This document shows positions 1 to 8,487 of a stretch of 64,000 bases of DNA, one piece after another; positions within the stretch are counted from its first letter, which is position 1; the number at the start of each line of letters is the position of its first letter. The notes beneath the pieces were generated by a model, which was not told the origin of the DNA, made no database searches, and worked only from the letters and a program-made list of their open reading frames with translations. This stretch comes from Phycisphaeraceae bacterium (GTDB taxonomy: Bacteria; Planctomycetota; Phycisphaerae; Phycisphaerales; SM1A02), in the NCBI GenBank assembly GCA_019636755.1, contig JAHBWZ010000001.1, forward strand, positions 1 through 64,000. The letters run 5' to 3'. The translations under genes and the position numbers were made by a program.

Positions 1-79
1 GGCGCGCGCGCGCGAGCGCGACCGGGCGGTGTCGTTCATGACGTCGTCGGTCGAGGCGCACCCGCGCGGGCCGATGCGG

Positions 80-517
80 TCACGGCTCCACGATCATCTC
101 CATCCGCACAGTCTCGCCGCTGTCGAGCGTGAGGTCCGTGTAGAAACGGGCGCCGTCGGTGCGGCGCGGATAGAGGCGGCCTCGCATCGCGACCGCGACC
201 GACTCGCCGGGCTCGAGCGTGATCGGGAGCCGACGATACTCGGGAAGGCTCCAGACCGTGTTGACCGTGTGTGCCGAGTCAACGAATGTCGCCGGGGCCG
301 CGCCTTCGTTGTGCAGGGTGAAGGTGTGATGCAGATCGACGAACCGCGCGGTGCCGGCCGAGACATCACCCGTCCGGACATCCGTGATACGGACGATGCG
401 GTCGCCGGTGATCCGGACCTTCGCGTCGGCCTGGTGCGGCGCCGTCCCGCCGGTCGAGGTGCAGCCGGCCGTGGTCGCGAGTGCGAGGGCGCAGAGGAAC
501 AGTGCTGAGGTGTTCAT
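80..517 (-). CDS. Putative lipoprotein of unknown function, 145 aa
   Basis: The short version starting at the ATG at 517 is preferred. It begins directly with a signal peptide (MNTSALFLCALALATTAGC), and GGAG lies about 11 bases upstream of the ATG. The lipobox is imperfect, with Thr at -3, so lipidation is likely but not certain. The remaining roughly 125 residues look like a small beta-sandwich (FTLHNEGAAPATFVD, then ITLEPGESVAVAMRG), a pattern seen in periplasmic chaperone-like or DUF1573-like domains. That link is only a resemblance. No catalytic motif is visible. The neighbouring gene downstream on the same strand, 420 bases upstream of this start, is another lipoprotein (DUF1684). The frame stays open upstream to 871, but that extension is Arg/Pro-rich and not protein-like. 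Confidence 0.6.
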   Translation of the reverse strand: MNTSALFLCALALATTAGCTSTGGTAPHQADAKVRITGDRIVRITDVRTGDVSAGTARFVDLHHTFTLHNEGAAPATFVDSAHTVNTVWSLPEYRRLPITLEPGESVAVAMRGRLYPRRTDGARFYTDLTLDSGETVRMEMIVEP

Positions 518-937
518 TCCGGGGGATCTCCGTTCGGGCATGTCGTCGGACTCCGGACGATCGTGCATGGGTCGTTCGAACGCGTGTGCGGAGTGACGAG
601 GCCTGCCCGACGTCCGGTTCCAGCCCCGCGTGCCGCTGGAGTGCTTCCGCGGGCAACGCCGCGGCAGGCACCCCATTGCCCCGACCGGGAGAGATTCCAG
701 CATTTCCACGACGACGCCGCCCGCCGGGGCGGCGCGATCGGCGACTGAGGTCGACGGAGGATCGCGCTGATGCCAGGCGTGCAAAGGTGGGCCGGGCGGA
801 CGCCCGCGACCATCGCGCGCCCCGCCGGCAACGCCCACGCAGCCGGCCTGCGAGCCGCGGCACCACAGCACGACGCCGACGATCCCCTGGCGGTGTGCGC
901 ATCGAGGCGACGATCCTCACGGCGGACCAGGGGCGGC
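518..937. other. Non-coding gap, nothing recognised
   Basis: This 420-base stretch lies between two minus-strand lipoprotein genes. Open frames are present on both strands, but all are Arg/Pro/Ala-rich compositions typical of GC-rich shadow frames. No hairpin terminator, tRNA or clear promoter was seen. It presumably holds the promoter of the lipoprotein ending at position 80. Confidence 0.4.
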
Positions 938-1732
938 TCAGCGCGGAAGCACCGTCTCCGGCGCTCGCTCACCTGCCGTGATCTCCACCGCCAGCCGGTT
1001 CTCCGCCGGCGGCAGCGGACACGTCGCGTACGGCGTGAACGCGCAGGGCGGGTTCGTGGCGCGGTTGAAGTCGATCACCGTCCGGCCACCGACCGGCGCG
1101 GGCACATCCAGGAACCCGGTCACGTTCATGATCTCGATCGTCTCCCCGGGTGCGGGCGGGACCACGCGGGCATCACACAGCGCGTCGCGATCGAAGGGGA
1201 ACCGATCGATCCCGCGGAACGCGCGGCGCACGGGGCTCTCCGCGTCGCGCACGCGCAGCGCGAGCCGCCCGTTCCGCCGGACCAGCGTGAACGAGACGCG
1301 CCCGCTGCGCACCACCGAGGGCGCCCCCGCGTCATCCGCCGTGAGCGGCTGCCCGGGCGCGCCGCGCGCGACCTCGACCGCCGCGCCCGGTCGCGGATGA
1401 AAGCGGACCAGGTCCCCGTCGACCTCGAACGAGCCGATCACCGGCGCCGCGCAGCCGTCGTACCGGAGGGAGACGTGTGCATCGCCGCCCCCCTGCCCCG
1501 CCGGGTGATCACCATCCTCCAGGAAGACGAGCCCGACCAGCGTGAGCCATCCGTCGGGCGCGGCCAGGGCCGTGAGCCGCTGCGCGTGCCACGCGTCCCA
1601 CGCGGCCTGCGCTGCGGGCGCGCCCGGTGCGTCCTCGCCGGGGGCGCGTTCCGGCGCCGCGGCGCAGCCGCCCGCGACGAGCATGACGACAGGAGCGAGC
1701 AGGGCAAGGAGGAGGTGTGACTCGGCGGTCAT
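938..1732 (-). CDS. DUF1684 family lipoprotein, 264 aa
   Basis: The C-terminal half carries the DUF1684 signature IDFNRATNPPCAFTPYATC followed by PLPPAENRLAVEI, and the N-terminal half has the family opening WDAWHAQRLTALAAPDGWL with LVGLVFLEDG. The family is widespread in bacteria and its biochemical role is unknown. The start at 1732 (MTAESHLLLALLAPVVMLVAGGC) gives a signal peptide with a lipobox-like end (Cys23, with an unusual Ala at -3). An Ala/Pro-rich linker then leads into the domain at about residue 40. Length is normal for the family. The gene stands alone, so context says nothing about function. Family assignment is secure; lipidation is inferred. Confidence 0.85.
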   Translation of the reverse strand: MTAESHLLLALLAPVVMLVAGGCAAAPERAPGEDAPGAPAAQAAWDAWHAQRLTALAAPDGWLTLVGLVFLEDGDHPAGQGGGDAHVSLRYDGCAAPVIGSFEVDGDLVRFHPRPGAAVEVARGAPGQPLTADDAGAPSVVRSGRVSFTLVRRNGRLALRVRDAESPVRRAFRGIDRFPFDRDALCDARVVPPAPGETIEIMNVTGFLDVPAPVGGRTVIDFNRATNPPCAFTPYATCPLPPAENRLAVEITAGERAPETVLPR

Positions 1733-1995
1733 CTGTATCCGTGTGTGCGAGCCACGCGAGCCGCGTGGCCGGACATCGGGGCGATCAGGACTGAGGCGCA
1801 GTGTACCGGCACACATCGATCGGGAACCGGCGTCCGACCGGTCCGCGCCCGCGCCGTGCATCGGCACACGCGCGTCCGGCACGATCAGGCCCGGCTTGCC
1901 CTGGATCCGCCGCCGGTCTCAGCACGATCGACGGCGTCGGCGGCGCGTGTCCGCGTGCATAAGGGAGGACGGACGCGTCGCGGGACGGTCTGCGC

Positions 1996-3033
1996 TCAGT
2001 GCCGGATGAGATACACGTCATACCGCAGCAGAGTCCCCCGGATCACGTGATCCGGCAGCACCGTTGACCTGGCGTCGACCCGGGAAGCGCCGCCGGCGGC
2101 GGTGTCACCGGCGCATGCGCCCGCGGAATCGCCCGGTGTGCCACGACTGCTTGCATCCGTGCCGGTTCCATCACCATGCCCGCCGGCATCGATCACTGGT
2201 GACCTGCCTCGTCTCTTCACGACGACCCGTCGGCGGGCGGTCCGCCGCGCGATGGCGAGGAGGTCCGCGGCGTCGGGGTCGTCACCGACGACCGCGCGGA
2301 GGAGGCGCAGGGGCAGCGGCGCGAGCGCGGAGGCGCGTCGGCGCGGTTCGAACATGGGATCCAGGTAGATGACGTCGGGCGCGGGGTCGAGGGTGGGCAG
2401 GATGGTGCGCGCGTCGCCCGTGCGGAGGTCGATGCGCCGCGCGATGGCCCGGGCTCGGTCGGTGCCGGCGGCGAGCGCCGCGAGTGCGCACTCGATCATG
2501 TACGCGCCGAGGGGCGAACGTTCGATCGCGATGACGAGCGGGGCGAGCGCCGCCAGGAGCACGGTGTCCTCGCCCAGGCCCGCGGTTGCATCCACGACCA
2601 GGTCCCGGTGATCGCCCAGCGCGCGGCCGAGCGCGGAGCGCCGGCCCGGCGGGCGCGCGGCCAGGGCGGCGTGGTCCGGCCGGTAGCCGCCGCGCTCGGG
2701 CTGCGCGCCGCTGCGCAGAACGGGACCGCTGGCGGTCAGGCGCAGGATGACGTCGCCGTCGTGCGTTTCCTGCACGGGCGGCGTCGTGGCGCCGCGCACG
2801 CGGCCGTGCGCCAGCCGCGTGCCCGGCGTCACCAGGGTGCCGCCCAGGCGCGCGGCGAGGCGCCGGGCGTCGTCCGCGCGGACGGGGTCATCGGCTTCGA
2901 TCCACAGCACGGGTCGTGACGATACCCGGTCGTCGGCGGGGCGCGCCACTGGCGCGGCATCGCACCGCGGGCCGGTGATCTTCCGCCGGCATGGGGGCGG
3001 AGCCGGGCAGTCGCGCGGCGGTGCCGGCGTCAT
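1996..3033 (-). CDS. rsmJ: 16S rRNA (guanine1516-N2)-methyltransferase RsmJ-like, 345 aa
   Basis: This SAM-dependent methyltransferase matches the RsmJ/DUF548 family, which methylates G1516 of 16S rRNA. The SAM motif VVDATAGLGED is at about residues 147-157, followed by the family-specific IERSPLGAYMIECAL. The motif IV region is PDVIYLDPMF, then RRRVVVKRRGRSP, and the protein ends RGTLLRYDVYLIRH, close to the usual RsmJ terminus. A Gly/Ala/Thr-rich, low-complexity insert of about 45 residues separates the VVVKR strand from that terminus, which is unusual. The first 40 residues are Pro/Arg-rich and may not be translated. The ATG at 3033 is the last plausible start before the domain, because the Val opening the conserved part is GTA. 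The gene is monocistronic, with repeats upstream. Confidence 0.85.
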   Translation of the reverse strand: MTPAPPRDCPAPPPCRRKITGPRCDAAPVARPADDRVSSRPVLWIEADDPVRADDARRLAARLGGTLVTPGTRLAHGRVRGATTPPVQETHDGDVILRLTASGPVLRSGAQPERGGYRPDHAALAARPPGRRSALGRALGDHRDLVVDATAGLGEDTVLLAALAPLVIAIERSPLGAYMIECALAALAAGTDRARAIARRIDLRTGDARTILPTLDPAPDVIYLDPMFEPRRRASALAPLPLRLLRAVVGDDPDAADLLAIARRTARRRVVVKRRGRSPVIDAGGHGDGTGTDASSRGTPGDSAGACAGDTAAGGASRVDARSTVLPDHVIRGTLLRYDVYLIRH

Positions 3034-3067
3034 GCGCACGCGCGATTGGTGGCTCGATGTCGTTCGA

Positions 3068-3121
3068 TGACCTCGGGTTGACCTCGGGTTGACCTCGGGT
3101 TGACCTCGGGTTGACCTCGGT
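3068..3121. repeat. Five tandem copies of an 11-base unit
   Basis: The unit TGACCTCGGGT occurs five times head to tail, the last copy imperfect, starting at 3068. It lies just upstream of rsmJ and borders the composite hairpin repeat. The 11-base period is close to one helical turn. No function can be assigned; slippage-generated copy-number variation is the simplest explanation. Confidence 0.9.
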
Positions 3122-3126
3122 CCCCC

Positions 3127-3700
3127 CTGATCACTCGGATTTCCGTCCGGGGGCGCGAGCGCAGGGGGGGCTGAGGCCCCCCCTGCAACCCCCTTGCGCG
3201 CATGGGGGTGGTTGGGGGTCAGCCGGCGCGCGAGTGGTCGGATGGGCGCGCATCGGGTCCAGGGTCGCGCGCCGGGGACGTCCGGCGAGGACGGCGCGTC
3301 CGCGACCGATGATTCGCGCGCCAGGGCGCTCCCGCGGTCGTCCATCCGTCGGGGGGGTTGCAGGGGGGCGCTTCAGCCCCCCTGCGCATGCGCGTGCAGA
3401 GGGCGACGGCGTGCACGGCGACGTGCTCGAGCGCGTCGTCAGATCACTGACTCGTTCCGCGTGCGAGCGCGCGCTCGATTGCTCGATGTCTGTCAAGGAC
3501 CGCGGTTGACGATTGGTCCTGTTGATCACGCGGATTTCCGTCCGGGGGCGCGAGCGCAGGGGGGGCTGAGGCCCCCCCTGCAACCCCCTTGCGCGCATGG
3601 GGGTGGGTGTGGTCAGCCGGCGCGCGAATGGTGGTGGCTGCGCGCATTGCGGTCAGCGTCGAGCGATGAGGACGCCTGCCGACGACGAGGCGTCCGGCGT
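3127..3700 (+). repeat. Composite hairpin repeat, locus 1 (modules A-B-A)
   Basis: Three modules are seen. Module A (about 3127-3265 and again about 3520-3680) contains TTTCCGTCCGGGGGCGCGAG followed by a 26-base hairpin with 11-bp perfect GC stems (3161-3186 and 3556-3581), then CATGGGGGTGG and CAGCCGGCGCGCGA. Module B (about 3345-3510) has a different hairpin at 3360-3385 (GCAGGGGGGC / GCCCCCCTGC) and a conserved tail running through TCAGATCACTGACTCGTTCC. The same modules recur in reverse orientation at 45569-46259. No coding capacity is convincing. The element lies between two minus-strand genes, so the hairpins could also serve as terminators for rsmJ-side or aminotransferase-side transcripts. 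Confidence 0.9.
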
Positions 3701-3707
3701 GCCTTCG

Positions 3708-5048
3708 TCATCCCGCCGTCGCTGCGATCCGCTCGAACCCGGATGCCATCGCCGCGACCAGCGCGTCGATCTCCGCCTCAGTCATCGGCGTGGAGAGCGT
3801 GGCGGAGCAGCTGTTGATCATCATGATGCCGGACGCGAAGAGGTGATCCAGCAGCAGGGTCGTCCGGCGCTTCTCGTCGGGCGTGGGGAACGCTTCGCGG
3901 TAATTGCGCGGCGGCGTGGACTTCATGTGCACCCGGAACATCGAGCCGGTGCCGGTCACGCAGGCGGGGATGCCCGAGTCGCGGATGGCCCGCTCGATCC
4001 CCTTGATGGCGCGATCGGCGAGCGTGTTGAGGCGCGCCACCGCCGGCGCATCGTACTTCTCCATCGCGGCCAGTCCCGCCGTGAGCGTGATCGGATTGGC
4101 GGAGAAGGTCCCCGAGTGCGGGAAGAGCAGTCGGCCCGCGCGCCGCGGGTTCATGACATCCATGACCTCCGCCCGGCCGGCGACCGCGCCCACGGGGAAT
4201 CCCCCGCCGATCATCTTGCCCAGCGCGGTCAGGTCGGGCCGCACGTCGAAGCGCGACTGCAGTCCGCCGACTTCCGTGCGGAACGTGATGACTTCATCCA
4301 GCACCAGGAGCGCCCCGTTCCGGTCCGTCCAGTCCCGGATCGCGCGGACGAACCCGGGGTCGGCCGGGACGACGCCGACGCGATGCGGCATGAGGTCGAG
4401 GACCACGCACGCCAGGTCAGCGGCGTGCCCGTCGAGGATGGCGATCGCCCGCTCCGGATCGTTGAACGGGATGATGACCACCTCCTGCATCGCGGACTCG
4501 GGCGTGCCGTGGACCAGCGGGACGCGGCGCGGTCGTTCCACGTCGCCCCAGGTCGACGGGTCGGACTCCTGGCTGATCTCCACGTAGTCGTACGCGCCGT
4601 GGTACGCGCCTTCGACCTTCGCCAGTTTCGGCCGGCCCGTGAAGGCGCGGGCCGCCTTCAGGGCCACCATGAGCGCCTCGGTGCCGGAGTTCACGAAGCG
4701 GATCTTCTCGAACGACGGGGCGCGCCCGCACAGGTGCTCGGCGTAGCGCACCTCCACCTCGGTGGCCATCGTGAACGCCGTTCCGCGCGCCAGTTGCGCG
4801 GTGACGGCCGTGACGATCCCGGGGCAGGCGTGCCCGTGAATGAGCGAGGCCATGTTGTTCGCGAAGTCGATCCGCTCCACGCCGTCGACATCCGTCACGC
4901 GGCAGCCCGCGGCGTGATCGGCGTAGAGCGGATGCGGATCGCGGAGCACGGTGTTGCGGCTGACGCCGCCGGGAAGCACGCGGAGGGCGCGTTCGTAGAG
5001 CGCGGCGCTGCGGGAGGTGGCGGCCGGGGCGTGTGTCAGTTCAGGCAT
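3708..5048 (-). CDS. Class III aminotransferase (GSA-aminomutase-like, YodT-like), 446 aa
   Basis: PLP-dependent fold-type I enzyme. The PLP region is clear: FVNSGTEAL (about 118-126), LVLDEVITFR with Asp251, and LGKMIGGGFPVGAV with the Schiff-base Lys278. Overall it resembles glutamate-1-semialdehyde 2,1-aminomutase and related transaminases. It is the last gene of a four-gene operon and overlaps the CoA-transferase B gene by 8 bases. Next to a KamA-type 2,3-aminomutase and a CoA transferase, the likely role is removing the amino group from a beta-amino acid or its product to give a 3-oxo acid. That is an inference from context; hemL function is unlikely here. Bacillus kamA-yodRST has the same combination of families. 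Confidence 0.85.
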   Translation of the reverse strand: MPELTHAPAATSRSAALYERALRVLPGGVSRNTVLRDPHPLYADHAAGCRVTDVDGVERIDFANNMASLIHGHACPGIVTAVTAQLARGTAFTMATEVEVRYAEHLCGRAPSFEKIRFVNSGTEALMVALKAARAFTGRPKLAKVEGAYHGAYDYVEISQESDPSTWGDVERPRRVPLVHGTPESAMQEVVIIPFNDPERAIAILDGHAADLACVVLDLMPHRVGVVPADPGFVRAIRDWTDRNGALLVLDEVITFRTEVGGLQSRFDVRPDLTALGKMIGGGFPVGAVAGRAEVMDVMNPRRAGRLLFPHSGTFSANPITLTAGLAAMEKYDAPAVARLNTLADRAIKGIERAIRDSGIPACVTGTGSMFRVHMKSTPPRNYREAFPTPDEKRRTTLLLDHLFASGIMMINSCSATLSTPMTEAEIDALVAAMASGFERIAATAG

Positions 5049-5757
5049 CGGTTGAACGTTCCGCGATGAGCGCGATGGGCGGAATGGGCGCGACAGGAAG
5101 GACCGGTGCGCCGGTGCGCGCGCGGATCAGGTCGAGATCGACGCCGGGGGCGGGTTCGACGAGCCTGAATCCCGCGGGCGTGATGTCGATCACCGCAAGG
5201 TCCGTGTACACGCGGTCGACGACGCGAAGGCCGGTGAGCGGATAGGTGCAGCGCTCGACCAGCTTCGGTTCGCCGGTCCGCGTGCAGTGCTGCGTGACGA
5301 CGAAGATCCGCTTGACGCCGGCGACGAGGTCCATTGCGCCGCCGACCGCGGGAATGTCGTCGTCCGCGCCCGTGGACCAGTTCGCCAGGTCCCCCTGCTG
5401 CGACACCTGCATCGCGCCCAGCACGCACAGGTCGAGGTGGCCGCCGCGGATCATGGCGAAGCTGTCGGACTGGTGAAAGAACGAGGCGCCCGGGATCGCC
5501 GTCACCTGCCGCTTGCCCGCGTTGATGAGTTCGGGATCGCCCCGGCCCGGTGCGGGCGACGGGCCCATGCCGAGGAGGCCGTTCTCGGTGTGGTAGATGA
5601 GTTCACGGCCCTCGGGCACGAAGCGGGCGACCAGTTCCGGGATCCCGATGCCGAGGTTGACGTACGAGCCGTCCGGGATGTCCTGCGCGACGCGCGCCGC
5701 CATCTCGTCACGCGTCCAGCCGAGGACCTGTCCGGTCTCCGAGGCCGCCCGTGTCAT
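5041..5757 (-). CDS. 3-oxoacid/acyl CoA-transferase subunit B, 238 aa
   Basis: Beta subunit of a class I CoA-transferase (ScoB/AtoA/YodS type). It has the glycine-rich LGIGIPELVARF and the catalytic motif YHTENGLLGMGPSP, where Glu58 forms the acyl-glutamyl-CoA intermediate in this family. GKRQVTAIPGASFFHQSDSF and GGHLDLCVLGAMQVSQQGDL are further family blocks. Length is normal. The start overlaps the stop of subunit A in an ATGA, implying translational coupling and a 1:1 complex. The stop overlaps the aminotransferase start. The acyl substrate cannot be read from the sequence; the operon suggests a 3-oxo acid derived from an amino acid. Confidence 0.9.
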   Translation of the reverse strand: MTRAASETGQVLGWTRDEMAARVAQDIPDGSYVNLGIGIPELVARFVPEGRELIYHTENGLLGMGPSPAPGRGDPELINAGKRQVTAIPGASFFHQSDSFAMIRGGHLDLCVLGAMQVSQQGDLANWSTGADDDIPAVGGAMDLVAGVKRIFVVTQHCTRTGEPKLVERCTYPLTGLRVVDRVYTDLAVIDITPAGFRLVEPAPGVDLDLIRARTGAPVLPVAPIPPIALIAERSTDA

Positions 5758-6464
5758 GGGTAGGACGCCCCTGCCGCGACCAGTTCCGACTCGTGCGCGG
5801 GACTCGGAACGTGGACGACCCGATCCACGAAGATGCCCGGCGTGACGACGGCCTCCGGGTCGATGTCACCCGGCGGCACCACGTCTGACGCCTGCACGAT
5901 CGTGATCCTGCCCGCCATCGCCATGAGCGGTCCGAAGTTCCGCGCGGTCCGGTTGTAGACCAGGTTGCCGTGGCTGTCGGCCCGCCGCGCCTTGATCAGC
6001 GCGAAGTCCGCCGTCAGTCCGTGCTCCATCAGGTACTCGCGATCGCCGAAGCGGCGGTGTTCCTTGCCTTCGCCGAGCGGCGTCCCGACCGCGGTCGGCG
6101 TGTAGAAGGCCGGGATGCCCGCGCCGCCCGCCCGGATGCGCTCGGCCAGCGTGCCCTGGGGAACGAGTTCCAGCCGCGTGTACCCGCTTCGATAGAGTCC
6201 GGGGAAGACGGTGGAGTTCGCGGTGCGCGGGAACGAGCAGATCATCTTCGCGACGCGACGCGCCTTGAGCAGCGCCGCCAGTCCGACCTCGCCGCTGCCG
6301 CAGTTGTTGCTGATCACGGTGAGGTCGCGCGCCTCCTGGTCGATGAGCGCGTGGATGAGTTCGATCGGACTGCCGGCTTCGCCGAAGCCGCCGATCATGA
6401 CGGTCGCGCCGTCGTGGATGTCCGCGACCGCCGCGGCCGGGCTCGCCACCCGCTTGTCGATCAT
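5754..6464 (-). CDS. 3-oxoacid/acyl CoA-transferase subunit A, 236 aa
   Basis: Alpha subunit of the same class I CoA-transferase (ScoA/AtoD/YodR type). The N-terminus has the CoA-binding motif VMIGGFGEAGSPIELI, followed by LTVISNNCGSGEVGLAALL, and a LIKARRADSHGNLVYNRTARNF block typical of the family (residue positions about 160-182). The ATG at 6464 is chosen because it overlaps the kamA-like stop (ATGA) and begins exactly with the conserved domain (MIDKRVASP). The frame stays open further upstream but only as a shadow of the aminomutase gene. It works with the adjacent subunit B; the reaction moves CoA from an acyl-CoA donor to a free organic acid. Confidence 0.9.
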   Translation of the reverse strand: MIDKRVASPAAAVADIHDGATVMIGGFGEAGSPIELIHALIDQEARDLTVISNNCGSGEVGLAALLKARRVAKMICSFPRTANSTVFPGLYRSGYTRLELVPQGTLAERIRAGGAGIPAFYTPTAVGTPLGEGKEHRRFGDREYLMEHGLTADFALIKARRADSHGNLVYNRTARNFGPLMAMAGRITIVQASDVVPPGDIDPEAVVTPGIFVDRVVHVPSPAHESELVAAGASYP

Positions 6465-7924
6465 GCAGGGATGCCCGCGGCGGCGCACCCGCCCGTGCTC
6501 ACCGGGGCCAGGCCCGGCTTCCTGACGCGCGTGTAGTCGTAGAGGCCCGCCTCGTCGAAGAGGACGCGATCGTCGTAGCCGTCGAACCAGAGCGCCTCCG
6601 GGTTGCGGCCGACGATGCAGACCTTGCCGCGGTCGGAGGCGCGGCCCGCGTTCCGCAGGATCTTGAAGATGACGACGCCGTTCTCGCTGCCGGCCAGCCC
6701 CGGGATCGGCCTGCTGGTCACGGCGTTGACCTCGGTCTTGCCCTTGTAGTGCGTGATCGAGAGCCGGGCGTGGGTCTCGACGCCGGAGAGTCCCTTCTGG
6801 GACTCGTTGAGCACGTTCCACGCGGTCTCGATCGGGACGTTGAAGGCCCGGTACGCGACGATGTCCCGGCCGCAGAAGAAGTAGTGATTCTCCGCGCCCG
6901 CCCGCTTGATCTCCCGCTGCAGGATGCGCAGCGCGTCCGGATCGTCGTTGATGCCCTTGATGATGGGCGCCTGGTTCTCGACGGTCAGCCAGCCGCGCGA
7001 GACGAGATCGCGCATCGCCTTCCCGGTGGCCGGGACCCACTGCTTGAAGCCCTGGGCGTCCTCGATGTAGTGGCCGTCGGGATCCTTGGCGAGGAACTCA
7101 TCGGGATGCTCGAAGTGCACCATCATGTGGAGACCGACCTGCGGATAGGTCTCGTGGAACCGGTCCAGCATGGCGAGGAAGGGCGCGTCGAACCGCTGCG
7201 GGTAGAACGCCATTTCCTTCGTGCCGATGCGGATCGACTCGACGTCGGACTCGGCCAGCGCCGCGAGCCAGGCACCGAGCTTCGCGTTGTTGAGCACCAT
7301 CGGGTCACCGCCGGACAGCAGGATTTCGCGCAGTTTCTCGCGGCCGCTCTCCGGATGCACGCCGCCGTTCCGGGCGACGGCCTCGTTGTGTGCCCGGATG
7401 TACGCGGTGATCTCCGGGATCTGCGCCAGGCCCTTCTTCGCGACCGTGCCGTCCTGCCGCTTGATCTCCTTCCGGGCGATCAGTTCCTCGCGGTAGCAGA
7501 AGCGGCAGTGCGCCGAGCACGTGGACACCACGTACATCAGGCCCATCTCGTACTTGTGCAGCAGGCCTTCGACGGGGCTGTAGTCCATCTGGAAGCCGGG
7601 GTCCTCGGACCCGGCGAGGTCCCTCGTCTCGTCCGGGCTGGCCTTGACGATGCGCTGGATGGCGGCGCTGTGTCTGGCCAGTTCGTAGTAGTGCCGGGTG
7701 ATCTTGACCGGCATGCGCGACTCCACGTCGCGCTCGCTGCCCTTGAGTACACGCAGCTGAACGATCTCGTCCGGGCTGTAGAAGTTGAGCATGTCCGCCG
7801 GGGCGCGCTCGTCGAAGAACGGCGCGAGCCCGTTGATGATCTCGCGCACGTACTTCGGATCCTCGATACCGCCGAGGAACGCCTGTTCCCGTTCGGTGGG
7901 GACATAACCCTGCTTCTGAATCAT
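6461..7924 (-). CDS. kamA: KamA-family radical SAM 2,3-aminomutase, 487 aa
   Basis: Radical SAM enzyme of the lysine 2,3-aminomutase family. The 4Fe-4S motif CSAHCRFCYR (Cys136, Cys140, Cys143) is followed by REILLSGGDPMVL, typical of the family. Known members use SAM, PLP and an iron-sulfur cluster to move the amino group of L-lysine or L-glutamate from C2 to C3. The usual PLP-binding PGGGGK segment near the C-terminus is replaced by ITHYKGKTEV, which keeps GKT but not the glycine run. The substrate therefore should not be taken as lysine. First gene of an operon with CoA-transferase A/B and an aminotransferase; all junctions overlap. The symbol is family-level only. Confidence 0.85.
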   Translation of the reverse strand: MIQKQGYVPTEREQAFLGGIEDPKYVREIINGLAPFFDERAPADMLNFYSPDEIVQLRVLKGSERDVESRMPVKITRHYYELARHSAAIQRIVKASPDETRDLAGSEDPGFQMDYSPVEGLLHKYEMGLMYVVSTCSAHCRFCYREELIARKEIKRQDGTVAKKGLAQIPEITAYIRAHNEAVARNGGVHPESGREKLREILLSGGDPMVLNNAKLGAWLAALAESDVESIRIGTKEMAFYPQRFDAPFLAMLDRFHETYPQVGLHMMVHFEHPDEFLAKDPDGHYIEDAQGFKQWVPATGKAMRDLVSRGWLTVENQAPIIKGINDDPDALRILQREIKRAGAENHYFFCGRDIVAYRAFNVPIETAWNVLNESQKGLSGVETHARLSITHYKGKTEVNAVTSRPIPGLAGSENGVVIFKILRNAGRASDRGKVCIVGRNPEALWFDGYDDRVLFDEAGLYDYTRVRKPGLAPVSTGGCAAAGIPA

Positions 7925-8487
7925 GGACGGGGCTCCCGGGGGAGTGGGGTGGTGGTCGCGGGTGGCGAGGGCCGCCGGACGCGGTCGGACCTGGCGCGAA
8001 ACGCGGGCGGGTACCAGCGTACCGCGCGGTACCGCGAAGACAATGGACGCCGGACTCGGATCGGAGGGCGGCCGATGGTGATCGGCTTCATCCGGCGCCG
8101 TGATCGACAGATTGATCGTACGGGGTGCGCGGGGCCGGAGGCGCTGCCGTCATGACACCCGGGCCGCCGCGGGTCCATCGGCCCGCGCGCTCACCCGGTT
8201 TCCGGACCGGCGTCCGGTGGTGGTTCCCCGGGGGTCGGAGTCGGCCGAGGCCGGCGGTCGACGGGGCGCCCGCGGTTCCGGCACCCGGGCCGGGGAACCG
8301 CGGGCGATCGCGGTGGCCAGATCTGGAGATCAATGTCTAGAATCGACCGTCCGTCGCAACGACCCTCGACACGTCGCCGGCACGGCCGGCCCGATGGCGG
8401 GCTGGCACTCCGGGGGTCCGTTGTGCCGGCCGTCCCCCCCACTCCCTGCCTCCGCCGGCACACACCCACCCCCGGACGCCCATCGCC
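7925..8487. other. Divergent intergenic region with a 14-bp palindrome
   Basis: This 563-base region separates the minus-strand kamA operon from the plus-strand RIC gene and should contain both promoters. A perfect palindrome GTACCGCGCGGTAC lies at 8019-8032, about 95 bases upstream of the kamA start, and could be an operator. A possible -10 (TAGAAT) is at 8338-8343, without a convincing -35. No gene was recognised. Confidence 0.4.

Noticed and set aside
1-20. Alternating GC run at the window start as a possible Z-DNA site
   Set aside because: It is very short and cut by the window edge, and such runs are frequent at this GC content.
3068-3121. CRISPR-like direct repeats
   Set aside because: The units are contiguous 11-mers without spacers and there are no cas genes in the window.
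3708-5048. hemL (glutamate-1-semialdehyde aminomutase)
   Set aside because: The fold fits, but the gene is the last cistron of an aminomutase/CoA-transferase operon with no haem genes nearby, so a catabolic transaminase is more likely.
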